From Clavelina lepadiformis (lineage: Eukaryota > Chordata > Ascidiacea > Aplousobranchia > Clavelinidae): 64,000 nt of DNA. The notes under the pieces are model-generated. The model made no database searches, had not been told where the DNA came from, and saw only the letters and a program-made list of their open reading frames with translations. The stretch spans positions 28,334,001 through 28,398,000 of the forward strand of contig NC_135240.1 of the NCBI RefSeq assembly GCF_947623445.1. Direction: 5' to 3'. How positions within the stretch are numbered: the stretch's first letter is position 1; every line of letters starts with the position of its first letter. Shown here in pieces: positions 1 through 13,400 of the stretch. The position numbers and the translations under genes are program-made.

Positions 1-3000
1 CTGAGACACAAAACTTCTGTAGTGTTGTTCAAATTCCTTCCTCAATACTGGAAAAAAATGTCTTCAGCGTTGAATCGAAAGGTGGTTCATCGAGATACCC
101 AGCAAGTCCACTTTCTCAGGTGGGAGGCTAAATATCAACTAGTCCGCTCTCAGACAAATATTTCTGTGTGTTTATAATGACTGTCATGTACTTCTGCGTA
201 CCATCACAGTCAGCGAGTTTTCAACAAATTTTGCTTCAAAATAGACGAGCGAGCTTGACTCAAAGGAGGACCGGCCGTTACTCAGCCACCACAGGGAGGT
301 GGGGAAGTTGCAGTCGACGTACGACAACGACCCCTCGGACGATGAGACCGGCTCGAGTGAGGAAAGCCAACCTGGGAAGGATTCGCCAGAAAGTCATTTG
401 CAAACTACTGCTCCCTGTCGTGAGTAAAATTTGTGCTTTGTTAATCGATTTGAATAACTTTGATTTATGCAGTTTAAGTCAGAGTAGTTTTGATTTCAGA
501 ATCAAAGAAAAAGCCTTTAGCCAAGAAAGAGAAAGAAATCATAAAAACTTCCTCTCCACAGGCTAGGTTTGTTGAACTTTTTTCATCTGTTAAAAACTTT
601 TTTTTGGTGTCAGTCACTTAACGTTTTGAGAATATTCGTCTGTTGCAAGGTGTACGAAGTGTAATGAGATCATCAAGGAATACAGCTATGAGACCCTCTC
701 CCATTGCGTCATCAACCTCTGTCACTTTGTTCGATTTGATCCGATTCTCGGTGTGCCCCTGCTGCCTAGAATGCTGGCTCTGGTATTAAAACTAATTTTA
801 AACTATTTTCATAATTTCACTTTTCCGCCATTCATGTGCGTTTTCCAGTTTGCTTATATCGGTGAGCCGTTGCTTGGAGGAGTGAAACCTACACCGGTGA
901 TGTTTATGGCAAAGCAGTCGATGCGGTGCCTCCTTCATCAATTCGCTGAGAACCACGTCTTCATCCGACTTTTCCTCATCCCATTTCGTGCAGGTTTCCT
1001 CTTAACATAGGTCTTGTTATTATTATCGACTCGCATTTAGATAACATTTGTGATGATTTATCCAGACAGCAAGTTCATCCCAGTGGTGGCGGCCTGCTTG
1101 AAGGGATACCAGAAGCTTCAATACATCGATGTGCTTGAACTTGTACTCCAGGTTTGTTCTTTCACTCTGGTTGGAGACTCAACAACTCGGAAGATATTTT
1201 TAAATCCATGAATCTTCCTCCTCCCAGGGCCTTCCTGAAGATTTGTGTGAGCTGACGTCACAGGATTTATCGTGTCTCTTGTCGAACCTGGCAACTTTTC
1301 TCCATCAGGTGCCAGCAGAGACCAGTTCACCATGGCAACAGGTTCTCGGTAACTTCTGCGCATTCTTCACCAAACTCCACAACTTCATTGCAAACAAAGG
1401 ACTGGTAAAATTTCTATGGCGTTGCTATGACAACTTTGAAATCTGACGAAAATGCAAGTTTGATGACGTAATAGGATCAAAATATTTATTTTCTATTTCA
1501 GTTTTCAGCGGACAGTCTTCTTGACGTTATGACGTCACTTCTAAAATCCCCTGCCACGACACAGTTCAAGGTATTGCAGTCATGACGTCATCGGTGATTA
1601 AAATTACACGTCATTGTCATAGCGTTGATTTCGCGCGTTTTATTCTTCAGCAATCTTTGCTGGAACCATTCTCGAAACTTCTCTCAACATCGGTCACATG
1701 CTGCGTGTTCTCGGTCCAACAACTTTTCAACCTTTGCTCGATCACCAACGAAATGTTCAACAAAGTAAAACCTCTGCTTTGGGTATTTCCCGCTTATTGC
1801 TGATGCACTCGTTAATATTCATCGCTTGTCTTGCTTCGAATGTTTTTGGTGAAATTTGCTCCTTTTTTGATTTGATGAATTTGATTGAATATTCGAGGAA
1901 AAAGACAAACTTTACTTGACTCGATGCGTTGTCTCCAAACTCGTCTCCGCTCTGAAGATGAACACGAACATAACCGGACAGAATCTGCTCCTGCTCTTAC
2001 AAGTAACTACAACAAATATCGATATTTGCTACGGTTCGTTCCTCCTTGAAATTAAACCGGCCTACTACCGCTAGATGGTGCTGTTGGATGGGGGAAGCAC
2101 CATTGCTCCTTTCACGATGTCCAAATTGAACAAGCATTTGGCGCGCGCCTCAGTGGAGGGAAAGGTGAGGTTCATGTCCGACCTTCAGTTGTTTGGCGAG
2201 GACACAACACACAGCGGCTAATTTGTCCCTTGTTCAAGGTTTCTTGTTGCGCGATGGAATGCATGAATCCTCACATCGGTGATTGCCTCGACATATTGGC
2301 AGACGACGGGTTCCTCAGCAAAATCAAGGTCATTGGTTCGAATTTTGCGCTGATATAAATGCTCTCAGTAACTTATGCTTAATGCTTAGAATAACCATCT
2401 AATAACGTTTTTGCAACTGCGATTATATCGTCACAGAGCTGCTCACTTAGTCGTAGCCATGACTACCACTCAGATGACGTATTCAAAGGCTTGCTTGAGG
2501 ACGAGATAAAGTTGTCTCTGGCGCAGCTAGTGGCGGGGCAACTTCAAGAGAAACCTCTCAACAACTACTTTCCATGTCTTTACCACCCTCCATCGGTTGT
2601 ACAGATATCACTTGGGTGAGATCCATGGCTACGTTTTTGTAAAAAACTTCGCTAAATCTTTGTTTTAGCCAAATAATGAAATATCTTTCCCGTGGTCTTT
2701 CACTCTTGCGGTAGACAGTGATATTTTTGTTACTTATCTGTTGTTTGTGGAAAGCAAATCAATCAGCATTATTAAACTTTGTGGTAAAGGCCGAGGGAAT
2801 ACAACGAGTGCGTGTCACATTTGAAGAAACTTTCCTGGGTATTGTTGGGCTCCCTCTCACACCTAGCCCTCCAGCAGGGGTCGGTAGAGAGCATTTGGAA
2901 ACCGGTTTGTTCCGATCTTGGTTTAAATCTGGCCACAATTGTGCAAGTTGTGCTCACCGGCTATCTAGCGCAGAATAAGGTAAGGTTGATTGTGAGACGC

Positions 3001-4394
3001 AATAAACATGATTCTTACGTAATTTGAATGTTTTTCTGACGTCGTTATATTGACCAGGAACCGAAAGTCGAAATGACGTCACTGTTCTATGCCTTCATAG
3101 CTTGTCAGGTGAGTTTGCGGCAAAATTTTACTTCTGACTTATCGATTCAAGTCTCATTCGTTTTACTAAACCTCATGCCATCTAAACTATCCATAGCTCT
3201 GGACAGTGTACTGTGAACAACTTTCCTATTACGTACCCCCCACTAATCCTATGACGTCAGCGTGTTCGTACAATCCAATAGGAGATGACCACGTCACCGA
3301 GATGTCATTGCTTGAGTTCTGGAGTAGTGTGACTCCAAGTATTCTGGTTTTGCTCGAACAAGACGGTCAGGTTTGTCGTCATAATCGCAGCTTTGTTGCG
3401 TAACATAAAATATTATCTCAAATGCGTTATGATGACGTTGGAGGGAGTGATGACAATGATGTTGGTGACGTAAGAGACTTCCCGGTTAAAACTTGAATAA
3501 TTTCGATTCAAGTCGAATATTTCCAGGTATCGATCAACATACGTCGGCACATGCTGAGTCTTATCCAGGGACTTGACAAATACGAGTCCTCGCTTCTATT
3601 CAAGGTGAGTTATAGGGGTGGCTAGGCCGGTTCCCTGGGACAAGGTACCGCCCGGTACCGATACTCAAGGTTTGGTGCTAGTATTAGTTTAGGGTAAACC
3701 CCATACGGTTGGTTCCAGTGTTATTCCTTGCTTGGCGATAATTCCAATCACATTTTAGGAATCCTCGCTATTTCAGTAGTTCTTTGAAATTTATCAATCT
3801 CATTGTTTTGGCCAAAAAACAAGATTCCTACCTTAACTACAGCGCCGAAATAATCCGATTCGTCGTATAAAGACTTTATTCAATTTTTTTTGTTATTGAT
3901 CAAAAAAACTTACCCAAACTCTTAAAAATATGGGAGTAGGCTATTGGCAAATTTTTTAATTTTTCGTCGCTGTATCTTTTGTATGGTGACGGTTTTCCTA
4001 TTAATTGTGTGGTTATCAATTTGCTCATATCGTAAACAATTTCCAAACATCTCTGTGTTTGTGCGCCAGTTGTACCCGATGTGGTCTCAGATGCTCGATC
4101 CTCGTCCAATGAACGAGTCGATTCTTTCCATCGAGAGAGAAGAAAAATTTCAACAATTTCGTCAAAGTTTGTTGACTTTGTGTTTCGCGCTTGGTGGCGC
4201 CTATAAGCAATTAACATGTAAAGATTTTACAAATTTCCACCAAATTATTAAGAGGCTATGACGTATTTTCAGGTGACGTCATAGATTCATCACGTGGGGC
4301 ACGGTGGAATGGCGAGCGTGTACTTGACATTGTCCTGTCAATCAACAACAAGTTGATTAAACTTGAGAATGACGAAGGACTCTGTGTTGTGTGA
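1..4394 (+). CDS. UNC79: UNC79-like protein, C-terminal exons (5' end outside window)
   Basis: UNC79 is a large HEAT-like scaffold that, with UNC80, supports the NALCN sodium-leak channel at the plasma membrane. Nineteen exons read in phase: 1-119, 250-423, 500-566, 650-782, 849-993, 1066-1151, 1228-1404, 1502-1570, 1651-1764, 1898-2002, 2075-2164, 2239-2328, 2437-2615, 2790-2979, 3058-3108, 3197-3370, 3527-3604, 4070-4217, 4273-4394 (TGA 4392). Recognisable family blocks in order are CTKCNEIIKEYS, KQSMRCLLHQFAENHVFIRL, GPREYNECVSHLKKLSWVLL, SLFYAFIACQLWTVYCEQ and LLFKLYPMWSQML. The second exon encodes an acidic, low-complexity linker and its acceptor is weak. The identity rests on remembered vertebrate UNC79 order, and UNC80 is the main alternative. 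The gene starts left of the window. Confidence 0.8.
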
Positions 4395-4475
4395 CGTCAT
4401 CGTTTGTAATTTTTATGTGACGTAGTCGTGGTTTAGTTGTACTTCCATATATATGAAATATTGTGCTTTGTATGA

Positions 4476-4481
4476 AATAAA
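4476..4481 (+). terminator. Poly(A) signal of the UNC79-like gene
   Basis: An AATAAA hexamer lies 82 bp after the UNC79-like stop codon, and a second AATAAA follows a few bases on. This is the expected 3' end of that transcript. The stretch from here to 4923 shows no ORF with splice support. It probably holds the 3' UTR of the convergent minus-strand gene. Confidence 0.6.
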
Positions 4482-4923
4482 GAATAAATGTTGCTTGTGC
4501 ATTCCTGAGCAATACTGGATTTCGGGAGCATTTAACAATCAGACACCGTGGACCTGCTCGCGCTGAACAACTAATCTATGCTCATTTAGTCGCGTTATAG
4601 AATTGACGGCCATAGATTGCGTTTTTTTGTCAGGTTCAGAAAGTTGTTCAAAAAACACGGTACAAAAGATTTTATGGAAGACAACATTAAATCTCTTTGA
4701 CAAAAACTTCAATAAACATCTTATAAAAATTATTTAATTTTTTAATACTTGGGCATTCATTAAATGATGTCGCTGTCAGTCCGGGCTGCTTCCTCATGGG
4801 GCGCCATTGTATGAAGCTCAGCGTTGTCTGAAAACAGAAATGCCGTGGTCCCGATACAATGTGGCTTCGTCTTTACTCGTAGCTCATCATTAAACCTTAT
4901 TTGGGTGAATAGACCGAACTAAC

Positions 4924-6312
4924 TCAGGTTTCGTTTTCAAAGGTTGTGTAATTGCCAGTGTTTCCAAACGCCACGCCAGGTGGTCGTTGGCGTCCGTATT
5001 TTAGCATGAGTTCCTGCCGCTTGGCCTGGCTTTCTAGTTTTCTTTCGAGACGTTGTAGTTGAAGAAGTTCCTTTTTTCTTTCACTTCGTTCTGCGTTATA
5101 AAGTTCAATGTGACGTCATATTTACATTATAATGAGAATTATCCACACCTCACTTTCCTCAAATTACATTGACCAATCACAAGCTTAAAAATCAAGTTTT
5201 CGTGAAAATCACAACTAGTTATAACTTCTAACTTGCTGTAACATGAAACTGACCTTTGCAATTGCATTTGCAGCAGCAACAAACCACATCGACACAATCC
5301 TTCACACATCGACAACATCTAACAAGGCAACAGCAAATTATGAGAAAGAGTATCCCGCCTGAAACAACGAAATAACAACTTTTATGACGACAATTGCCTT
5401 TCGGTTGTGACAAATATATCCTCCAACGGCGTTGAAGTTTGTTGAAGAAGGAAATTTGTCGTAAATATTTCGAAAAACTCACCAATCACAACCCACCAAT
5501 CACAACCCACCAATCACAACCCACCAATCACAACTCACCAATCACAACTCACCAATGACAGCTCACAAATCACAACTCACCAATCACGGAGACGGCAATC
5601 ACGAGCGCTCTGAAGTCCATCCAGCACACACCCCACCTAGCGTGCGTCCACTCACAGTCGGAAGCTTGCGGAAGAAATTTACGGAAGGGGTAGGGTAAGC
5701 ACCTACGAAGCGACGCATGTTAAAAGTTGTCAGAGGTGTTACAATGGATGAGTTATTACTAAACTGCCTCACTTTTCGTTCTTGGTGCACCAGAGACATT
5801 GATAAGTTTCAAAACCGACGCATTCTCCGCACGTCTTCTGTTGGCCGCATTGCTTTTTATAAAGTTTGGACGGAGTGCTGGCTGCAAATAGATGGCAAGT
5901 TATCTTCTGTAATTGTGGGTTGCTCAGATAAGTGCGGTTGCCTCGGTTTTTACACTTTGTACTTTTATTGGCTAATAATGATTAAAACACTCATCTGGTT
6001 CATAAGCTTCATAATCACCAGTAAAAGTTTTCACATCGTGATCAGCATGATCATATCACGTTATTGAACTATGCGAAAACACTCACGTGAACGCCTCTTT
6101 ATCACGTGATTGTTTTGATCCAACGTTTCTGAAAATTTTTCGATAAATATGCTTTCATATGTCACATTTGACAGCATGGACTTGACGTAATCATCTGACG
6201 TCATCACAAGTTTATCTCGATTTATATAAAGAGAGAGCGGAAGTAGGATGATTGTGACGAGGAAGCTGATCACAAAGAATCCTGTGACGCGATTGTTTTC
6301 GTTCAAGATCAT
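4924..6312 (-). CDS. Unrecognised 165-aa cysteine-rich membrane protein
   Basis: Three exons join in phase: 6312-6087, 5358-5254 and 5090-4924. They total 498 nt, exactly 166 codons with the stop, which supports the model. Residues about 10-27 form a hydrophobic segment (VTGFFVISFLVTIILLPLSL) followed by a polar loop with one NVT sequon. About residues 76-87 form a second hydrophobic stretch that runs into a juxtamembrane cluster of about 14 cysteines (CCCLVRCCRC, then CCCCKCNCK). The tail is a charged helix likely to form a coiled coil (ERSERKKELLQLQRLERKLE), ending GNTGNYTTFENET. The cysteine cluster is the sort usually palmitoylated next to a membrane (inference). I do not recognise the family. 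The first intron carries a 14-bp tandem repeat. An extra exon inside that 728-bp intron cannot be excluded. Confidence 0.65.
5480..5590. repeat. 14-bp tandem repeat, about 8 units
   Basis: The unit is CACCAATCACAACC, with later units changed to CACCAATCACAACT and one to CACCAATGACAGCT. The array lies in the first intron of the cysteine-rich membrane protein gene. Units are contiguous with no spacer, so this is a minisatellite and not a CRISPR array. Each unit contains CCAAT. Confidence 0.85.
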
Positions 6313-7445
6313 TTTGCCCTAATTTTCACAAATAATCTAAAAAGACTTATATTAGTTCACGAGCACCTGGAAGCACTGGTGATAACCATCCTGTCGTGAT
6401 CAAACCGCGATAACATGTAAATCAACAAACGTTCTTTCCACCTTCTAGTACGACTTAAATCTGCTGAAATTAGCTTCTACAAAATTCGATCTAACTCATA
6501 ACACTCAGACAGGAAGGAAGTCTTCATTTTGCCTCAAACTTCAACTTGAACTTGCCACGACTGGTAAAAACGTTCAACAACGCGCCCAAACTGGATCAGT
6601 TGGTTTCTCAAAGGATGGTAAAACGCCGCGGGCATTTAACAAACCTTCAGGCTTTTATCGCGCTCTGTGCATCGCCGCTTCATTTCCTATGACGTAATAA
6701 TTAACCATTGTTTGATGACGACGATTGTTGTGTATTTGATTCTTGTAAATCTCAGTCCAGGGATCATCGCGGTGGAGCGCTTCGACGATTTTAAAAAGTT
6801 TAATTTCAATCACAGAAAAGATCTTTAAAATAAATCGAACCTGTGATAGTTTAAATAAAGTTTTGAACAACTGCGGCTTAAGCGACTGCGTAAAGAGTTG
6901 AACAGCTCGAAATAACTGTTACTGCAACCGACACAAGCGCAAGCATTCAGCCCTGGACGCAACAGCCGCCTACGATGACTCTTCATGCTGGTGCTAAGTT
7001 TATAAGACGTCAAAGATACAGAAAATAAGAATATATTTGGACACAAAACGGCGCCAATAAATTCTGCAAAAAAATATAAATAGAAATGGCTAAAAGCTAA
7101 TTAAAAATATTTACACTAAAACAGATTAAATTGTTTTAACAAAAGCGAGCTTTAAACCATAGAAGAATGTTAAGAAATGGATTAATCCGATGCACAAATC
7201 CGTCACCACGGGCCACACAGTGCCTGGAATGTACGAAATAATTTGAATTACGAAAAGATTTTCAAATAATCTTCACAACGTGCTTGTGCACAAAGCAGCG
7301 GAGATTCACAAAATTTAAGCAAAGTGTTGGACGCAGAAGCAGCGAATTCTACCGAAGATTTCTAAAAACATCTGAAAGACTGAACTGAACGTTTGAAGCA
7401 CCAAGAATTCTACAGTAACCATGAAACAAACTCAGCCACGTCGAA
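6313..7445. other. Intergenic stretch, no supported gene
   Basis: This lies between the 5' end of the cysteine-rich membrane protein gene and the 3' end of WDR19, both on the minus strand. Two short minus-strand ORFs (6655-6870 and 6825-7046) show no family resemblance, no splice support and no composition bias. It probably contains the promoter of the membrane protein gene and the 3' UTR of WDR19. Confidence 0.4.
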
Positions 7446-10400
7446 TTAAGTGGGACCGGGCAGATATTTGTCTGGATTCTTCACCACACCAAGGTCATCC
7501 GGGTTCACTTTCTCCGAGCACATCGGACATGCCGCTTCCGCTTCCAGAAACCTCTGCATTTCGCTGTACAACGCCGGGAAGTCGCATCTCGGACATGACG
7601 TCATATTTGTACGAACTACGTGACGACCCTGTGATTATTACGTCATAACCAAAATAATTACGTAATCTCGTGGGATTTCACAGAACAAAAAGAGCTAAAT
7701 CAAACTGTAGAATATATAGCTTGGTAGTGACCAGCAAGTAGACACCGGCAGTGCTTGCCAACCACACGCGCTCTTTGTATTTTCCCACGAATTCACTCAG
7801 CTCTGTCATGTCCTGGCTTGCTCGTTGCACAGAAGCCTGCCCACTTCTCACAGCAGGGGTAAGAAGCAGAAAACGTTGCGAGTGTTTAAAGTTTTTAGGT
7901 TTGCCAAACTTTGATACATTCTGGCATGCACAGTACACCCGGTTGACAAGCACTGCATAAAGCAAACGCTTCGGCGCCATCTTGTGTGAAGCAACATAGT
8001 ACAGTAGAATTCGCCTATAGTGACACCTGAAGGGACCGCGGAAAAAGTGTCACTATAAGCGAAGTGTCACTATAGACGAAGTCAAGGTAAAATGGCCGCA
8101 GATGACTACAGTAGAACTCGCATATAACGGACCAGTCGGGACCAGCGAAATTTGTCCGTAATATGCGATATCCGTTATATACGAGGTATTTTACATTGTT
8201 TTCCTCAAAGGGACTGGAGAATTAGTCCGTTGTATACGGTTATTCGTGATACACGTGTCCATTATATGCAAGTTCTATTGTACTGTACATAGCGATTGTT
8301 GCTAGATCGACAAACTATACAATGACAATCAACCTGATCACAACTCACAAGAACAAAAGCCTGGAACAAGGCTAGCAGCCACAGTAGCCTACGCTTTTAT
8401 TAAATCACAATTATGAAGCCTGCTCATAAACCTTTTCTATCATCTTGCTTGCGCATGGATAAAGTATATATTATTGCATCACAAACTAACGAGTGTCCTT
8501 ATACGGAAATTTTTGAGCCCAAGGGACAGAAATGTGGTGTCACTATAAGCAAAGTGTTCTTATACACGAAGTCACTATAGGCGAAGTCATTTCTATGTAA
8601 AACATATGGTTTGCAAACGGGACTTTGCAACAGGTGTCACTATAGCCGAAGTCACTATAGGCGAATTCTACTGTACTTAGCTTCCGCTGGATGCCGCCAT
8701 GCATCTACTAACAGCTTACCGTGGCTATGCAGTAAGGAATGTTGTTCCTGCAGCTTGGACAGACAAGCTCGCTCTCGGTCAATTCAAACTGGCAATATGG
8801 ACACGGTGACGTCATTTCCTCCTCGTCTTCCGCTTTCCCGCCACTTTTCCTGCAAAAAAGCGAAGTTATGTCGTCATAATGTGCTCGGGGAAGTGACGCA
8901 ATTCCAACTCACCGGACTATCTGTTCGATCTTCTTCTTATACTTGGGGTCGACCTTGTTCCTATACTCGGGCCGCATCAACATCGCCGCGTAACTGAAAC
9001 TCGAACTTCTAAGCCCGGACTTGTGGCATTCGATCACAGTTGACGTCAGAATAGGAACAATATCTGCATTATGAAGCAATAATTAATCCCACATCCTTTG
9101 TCACAGCGGGCGCTATTATGACGTAACAATCAATGTTTGCGTTCTGGGAAAATCGATGCTGCAAAATTATCTAAGTTCGCACCAACATCAAGCGACCTCG
9201 AATGACCTCACAGTGGGGGGAGCTTATAATGACGAAAAACAAATAATGACTTCATAATCATGCGTTATCGCGTTGCAGCTTCATATGAGGGGTTGCGTCG
9301 GTCAGGCCAAAGTAAAACCTTCAAGTAAACCGAAACAAGACTATTACATCATAGGCGCTTGTGTAAAAAAGCGTAATTTACAAAAACGACGCAGTGAAAA
9401 GTTGAAATTGTACGATCCCATAGTTGCGAATGTCGCGCTAAGTGCGATCATCTATTTTCGACAACGATAAAACTCAAATTGTCGTCGTGATCGCGACCTG
9501 GGTCGATAGAAACGAGAATTAGATGACGTGGCACAGGATATTAAATCCGAGATTCGATCATTCAATTTCAATCAAACTTCGCACGACTCGAAACCGACCA
9601 AATTAATTTGAGCAAGTTGATGAAGTACGCTCAGTAGAAGAAGAGTCGAAATTGTGACAGAACTTGTGATAAATAACTCGAACACTAACAAAGTTTTCAG
9701 AGGAAAGATTGAGAGAGCGCACAGGTAAAAGCAAGACTATTCACAGTTTCTTCTACTTTTGTGACGCAGATTCTCTGTATTTAGAGAGTCGTAATCACAT
9801 CACAATGGTTGAACTTGACGTCATACTTGAGAATATGGAGCGCTTGAGCGCCCGCCAGTGGCAGCAGATGATCTTGATGATGATTCCTGCCGTCCTGGTT
9901 GGGAGTCAAATGGGAGCCATGGTCTTCCTTGGTGCGGACATCGGTAGAAGATGTAAACTTCCGCGGGAAGAAGAGCTCGTAAAGGTCTGAAGAATCAAAT
10001 TAAGTGGCCCGATGTTTCGCATAAAATGTGCTTTTTTTCCCGCAGAAATGCAACAGAAGTTGGGGCTTGAGGCAAACGATGTTGCTCGTGCCATGGAACG
10101 CGAACGACAATCAACTTGACACCTGCCAGAGGTATCATAACGATTCGTGCGCAAATACACACTCGAGGTAACAGAACTGAGTGAAGTTAGTGTCATAATT
10201 TGCAAAGATTTGACCTGGACGGGACAGAGGAGTGTTCCTATTGGTGGAATGACAGCAGCGTGCCCATAAATGTGACCAATAGCCGGAGAGAAAACTTGAC
10301 AACCGTCGAATGCAAGAATTGGAGTTTCGAGGAAAATTCGACGTTTGCATCAACCGTTGTGAACGAGTTCGGGCTGATTTGTGGGGAAAGTTACAAGACC

Positions 10401-13400
10401 CACCTCGCACAATCTTTCTTCATGCTCGGCGTGCTGATTGGCTGCACGTTGTGGGGTCAAGTGTCAGACAGGTAAGCAGATGATTATTACGTCATTATTA
10501 AAAAACAATGCTTAATTTGACTGGACTGATCCGGTTTTATCTAGATTCGGGCGGAAACTGGCGATCCTCGCCTCCGCGCTGACCGGCGGTTTCTTCGCTG
10601 TAGCGGTTTCATTTGCCAATTCTTACGCTTTGTTCGTTGTCCTTCGCTCATTGGCTGGTTCGTGCATATTTCCGGTGTTTATGTCATGCTACGTCATGGG
10701 TGAGCCGCACTTGCATTATGACCTCATCAAGCGACGTATTTCACCGGCAATTTCAGGATAGTTAAGACAGAAAATTAAAAAAATTTGATTATTGGCATCA
10801 CTTTGTCAGACGTAATAAACATTTCATGATGAAATATTATTACGTCACAGCGGCTGAGATTGTCCCGCCACAATACCGGGTCAGGGCGGGGCAGACTTGC
10901 CAGGCGATGTTCGCGGCAGGATTCTGCCTTCTCGCCTTATATGGGTATCTCGTGCGGGTGTGGAGAAAATTACAACTGCTCCTCTCCTTGCCCTTATTAG
11001 GAATGGTGACGTACTACTGGTGAGTGACCAACAACATTCATATCACGGTTGTGACATCACGAATCACTTATTGTTAAGTCAGACCGATGTAACAAAGGAT
11101 CGTGTTCGAGTCTCCGCGGTGGCTCATATCGAGAGGAAGATACGAGGATGCGGGCAGGGTGGTGCGGAAGTTGGTGAAGGGAGCAGAAGAGATGGAGGAA
11201 GTCGTCAACCTTGACAATATTGCCAAAGGGTAAGCCCCTAAAACTTACCTGAATTATACCAGGGACGAAGCAAGTTATTGCGTTGTTTGCCCAGTCAGCA
11301 CACAATTCATGACGTATCCTACCATTGTTACGTCATAATAGCACAATAAGCGAGAACCAGGAAAGCGAGCAAGCCGGGAAGAAGTACGGACCACTCGACC
11401 TTCTGAAGACTCCCAACCTTAGGGCAAGATCGCTCAAAATGTTCTACTGTTGGTGAGTATGACATCACAATGGAATTTCGTTAACACAAAACGTAATAAT
11501 GACCACGATTGCGTCATCAGGTTGGTATGTGCGTGCGTGTATTACGGCTTGACCTTGAACTCGGCTGAACTTGGAGGTGACCCTTTCTTGAATCTCTTCC
11601 TCAGCGGAGTGGTGGAGATCCCGGCAGTCTTCCTCTGCATCCCGGTCATAGAGAGATGGGGAAGAAGGCCGTCCTTATCAGCATCTCTCATCATGGCAGG
11701 GATCGCCTGCACCGCCATGCTCTTCGTGCCACCAGGTGAGGTCCGGGACATCATCTCTGGTGGAGTTTGACATCTTCCCCATCATTTGTAATCTTCGCAG
11801 AGTTGCTCTGGCTCAATGTCATCCTCTCGATGATGGGAAAATTCGCGATTTCTGCCGCATTTGGTGCCGCTTACATCTACACCACGGAGCTTTATCCTAC
11901 CCCTGTCAGGTACGACATGTCTGCTATTCAACCATGCACTAGAGCGCGCTAGAGTGTGACCTTGTGACCTGTTTAACAGGAACGTGGGAATCGGGGTGTG
12001 CAGCAGCTTTGCTCGTGTCGGTGGAATTGTGTCTCCGTTCGTCGCGATGCTTTCCTCGGTCGAGGAAGCTCTTCCGTACTGCGTCTTCGGAGCAATGTCC
12101 ATCATCGGAGGTAATTGAACAAGATCTTTACTCTCAAAGCTCACTTCCAAATCACGCCTCCCACAGTTTAGTCAAATGAGTGGGAGCACGGCTTCCAGCT
12201 CCTCCTGAACGTGGCAGTGATGTTGTATTCTTGGCAGGTTTACTTGCTCTCACTCTGCCCGAGGTTCTTGGGATCAGACTTCCGGAGACTTTGGAAGAAG
12301 GAGAGACGTTCGGGATGGATCAGAAGAGTCCGTTCCAGGTTGTCGCGAAGAAAATATTTGGAGCAAAAGAGGAAGATCAAAAGAGAGAAAATTCTTCGAA
12401 GAAAATTTACGAACCTGTTGCAAACAGAGTTTTAGAATGAGACAAAGTAATGAAGAGCTTGATCGGCCCAATGTAAAATAGAAACGAATCAACCATTGAC
12501 ACTTATCAGCTAAACACTCCGCATAATGTTAAATTTACTCTGTTTCCACGAGCTCGCTGTCACTTGCATCGTTCCTATGTTAACAGACAAGACTTCCAGA
12601 ACTGCACATGCTGGTATAAGGTGAATTGGAACAGTCGAATGTTTCTGTTTGCCAAAGCTCAGTTTGAAGCTTATGATTTAAATTGAAAATCGCATGCACA
12701 CCAGCAGTGTTTTTTTTAAGGTGTTTTGGGGGACCGAAACGGTCCCCCAAATTTCTCCAGCGGTTTCCCAAAATTTGGACTTGCAACTACTTTGGTATTT
12801 AAATGAAGCACTTGCGGTCTCTTAAAACTACTTAGCGGTCACCCAAACCAAACCTTAAAAAAACCCTGCACACCAGTCCAATACAGCTGACTCTCACTTA
12901 TAAAACCATTCACTGTATCTGGAGCACACAATGCTTTAAACGTTGCTACCTTTTTGCGATTAACTTGTCAATATTAAGAGTAGTTAAGCAAATGTACACT
13001 TGCATATATTCCCATTCATATTACTACTAGCATCGTTTATATAATGGTATGTGGCGCAGTGTTAGCTATGTATAATAAATATACCTAATACAATATAACG
13101 ACGTTTCATCATATCAAGTTCAGCCACGAGCCAGACAAAGAACCAGCCAAGTCATGAGCCTAACAAAGTTAACAAAATAGACCATTCCTAGAAAACGTAA
13201 CGTAAAAAACGTAAACGTTACGTAACGTAAAAAACGTAAACGTTACCAACGTAAAAAAGAAGGTCTGTAACGAAGCACTCACGTTCAGGAAACTTTGAAA
13301 TGTTCTCAGCGACGCGAATCAGCATCCGGGCGGCCTTCAGATGATCGCCGCGCTTCACGTGGCTCTTGACCAAGATGTAGGAGTGGAGGATCATGAGGTT

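Noticed and set aside
168-566. 132-aa plus-strand ORF
   Set aside because: It runs through an intron in the wrong frame; the acidic frame of the UNC79-like exon 250-423 and the exon 500-566 explain the sequence.
5480-5590. CRISPR-like array
   Set aside because: Units are contiguous 14-mers with no spacers, in a eukaryotic intron.
7421-7648. 75-aa plus-strand ORF beginning [13 protein letters not shown]
   Set aside because: It is the antisense of the last WDR19 exon, whose minus-strand frame matches the IFT144 C-terminus.
9709-9804. Upstream in-frame Met as start of the SLC22-type protein
   Set aside because: The extra 32 residues do not resemble SLC22 N-termini, and the ATG at 9805 fits the family length.
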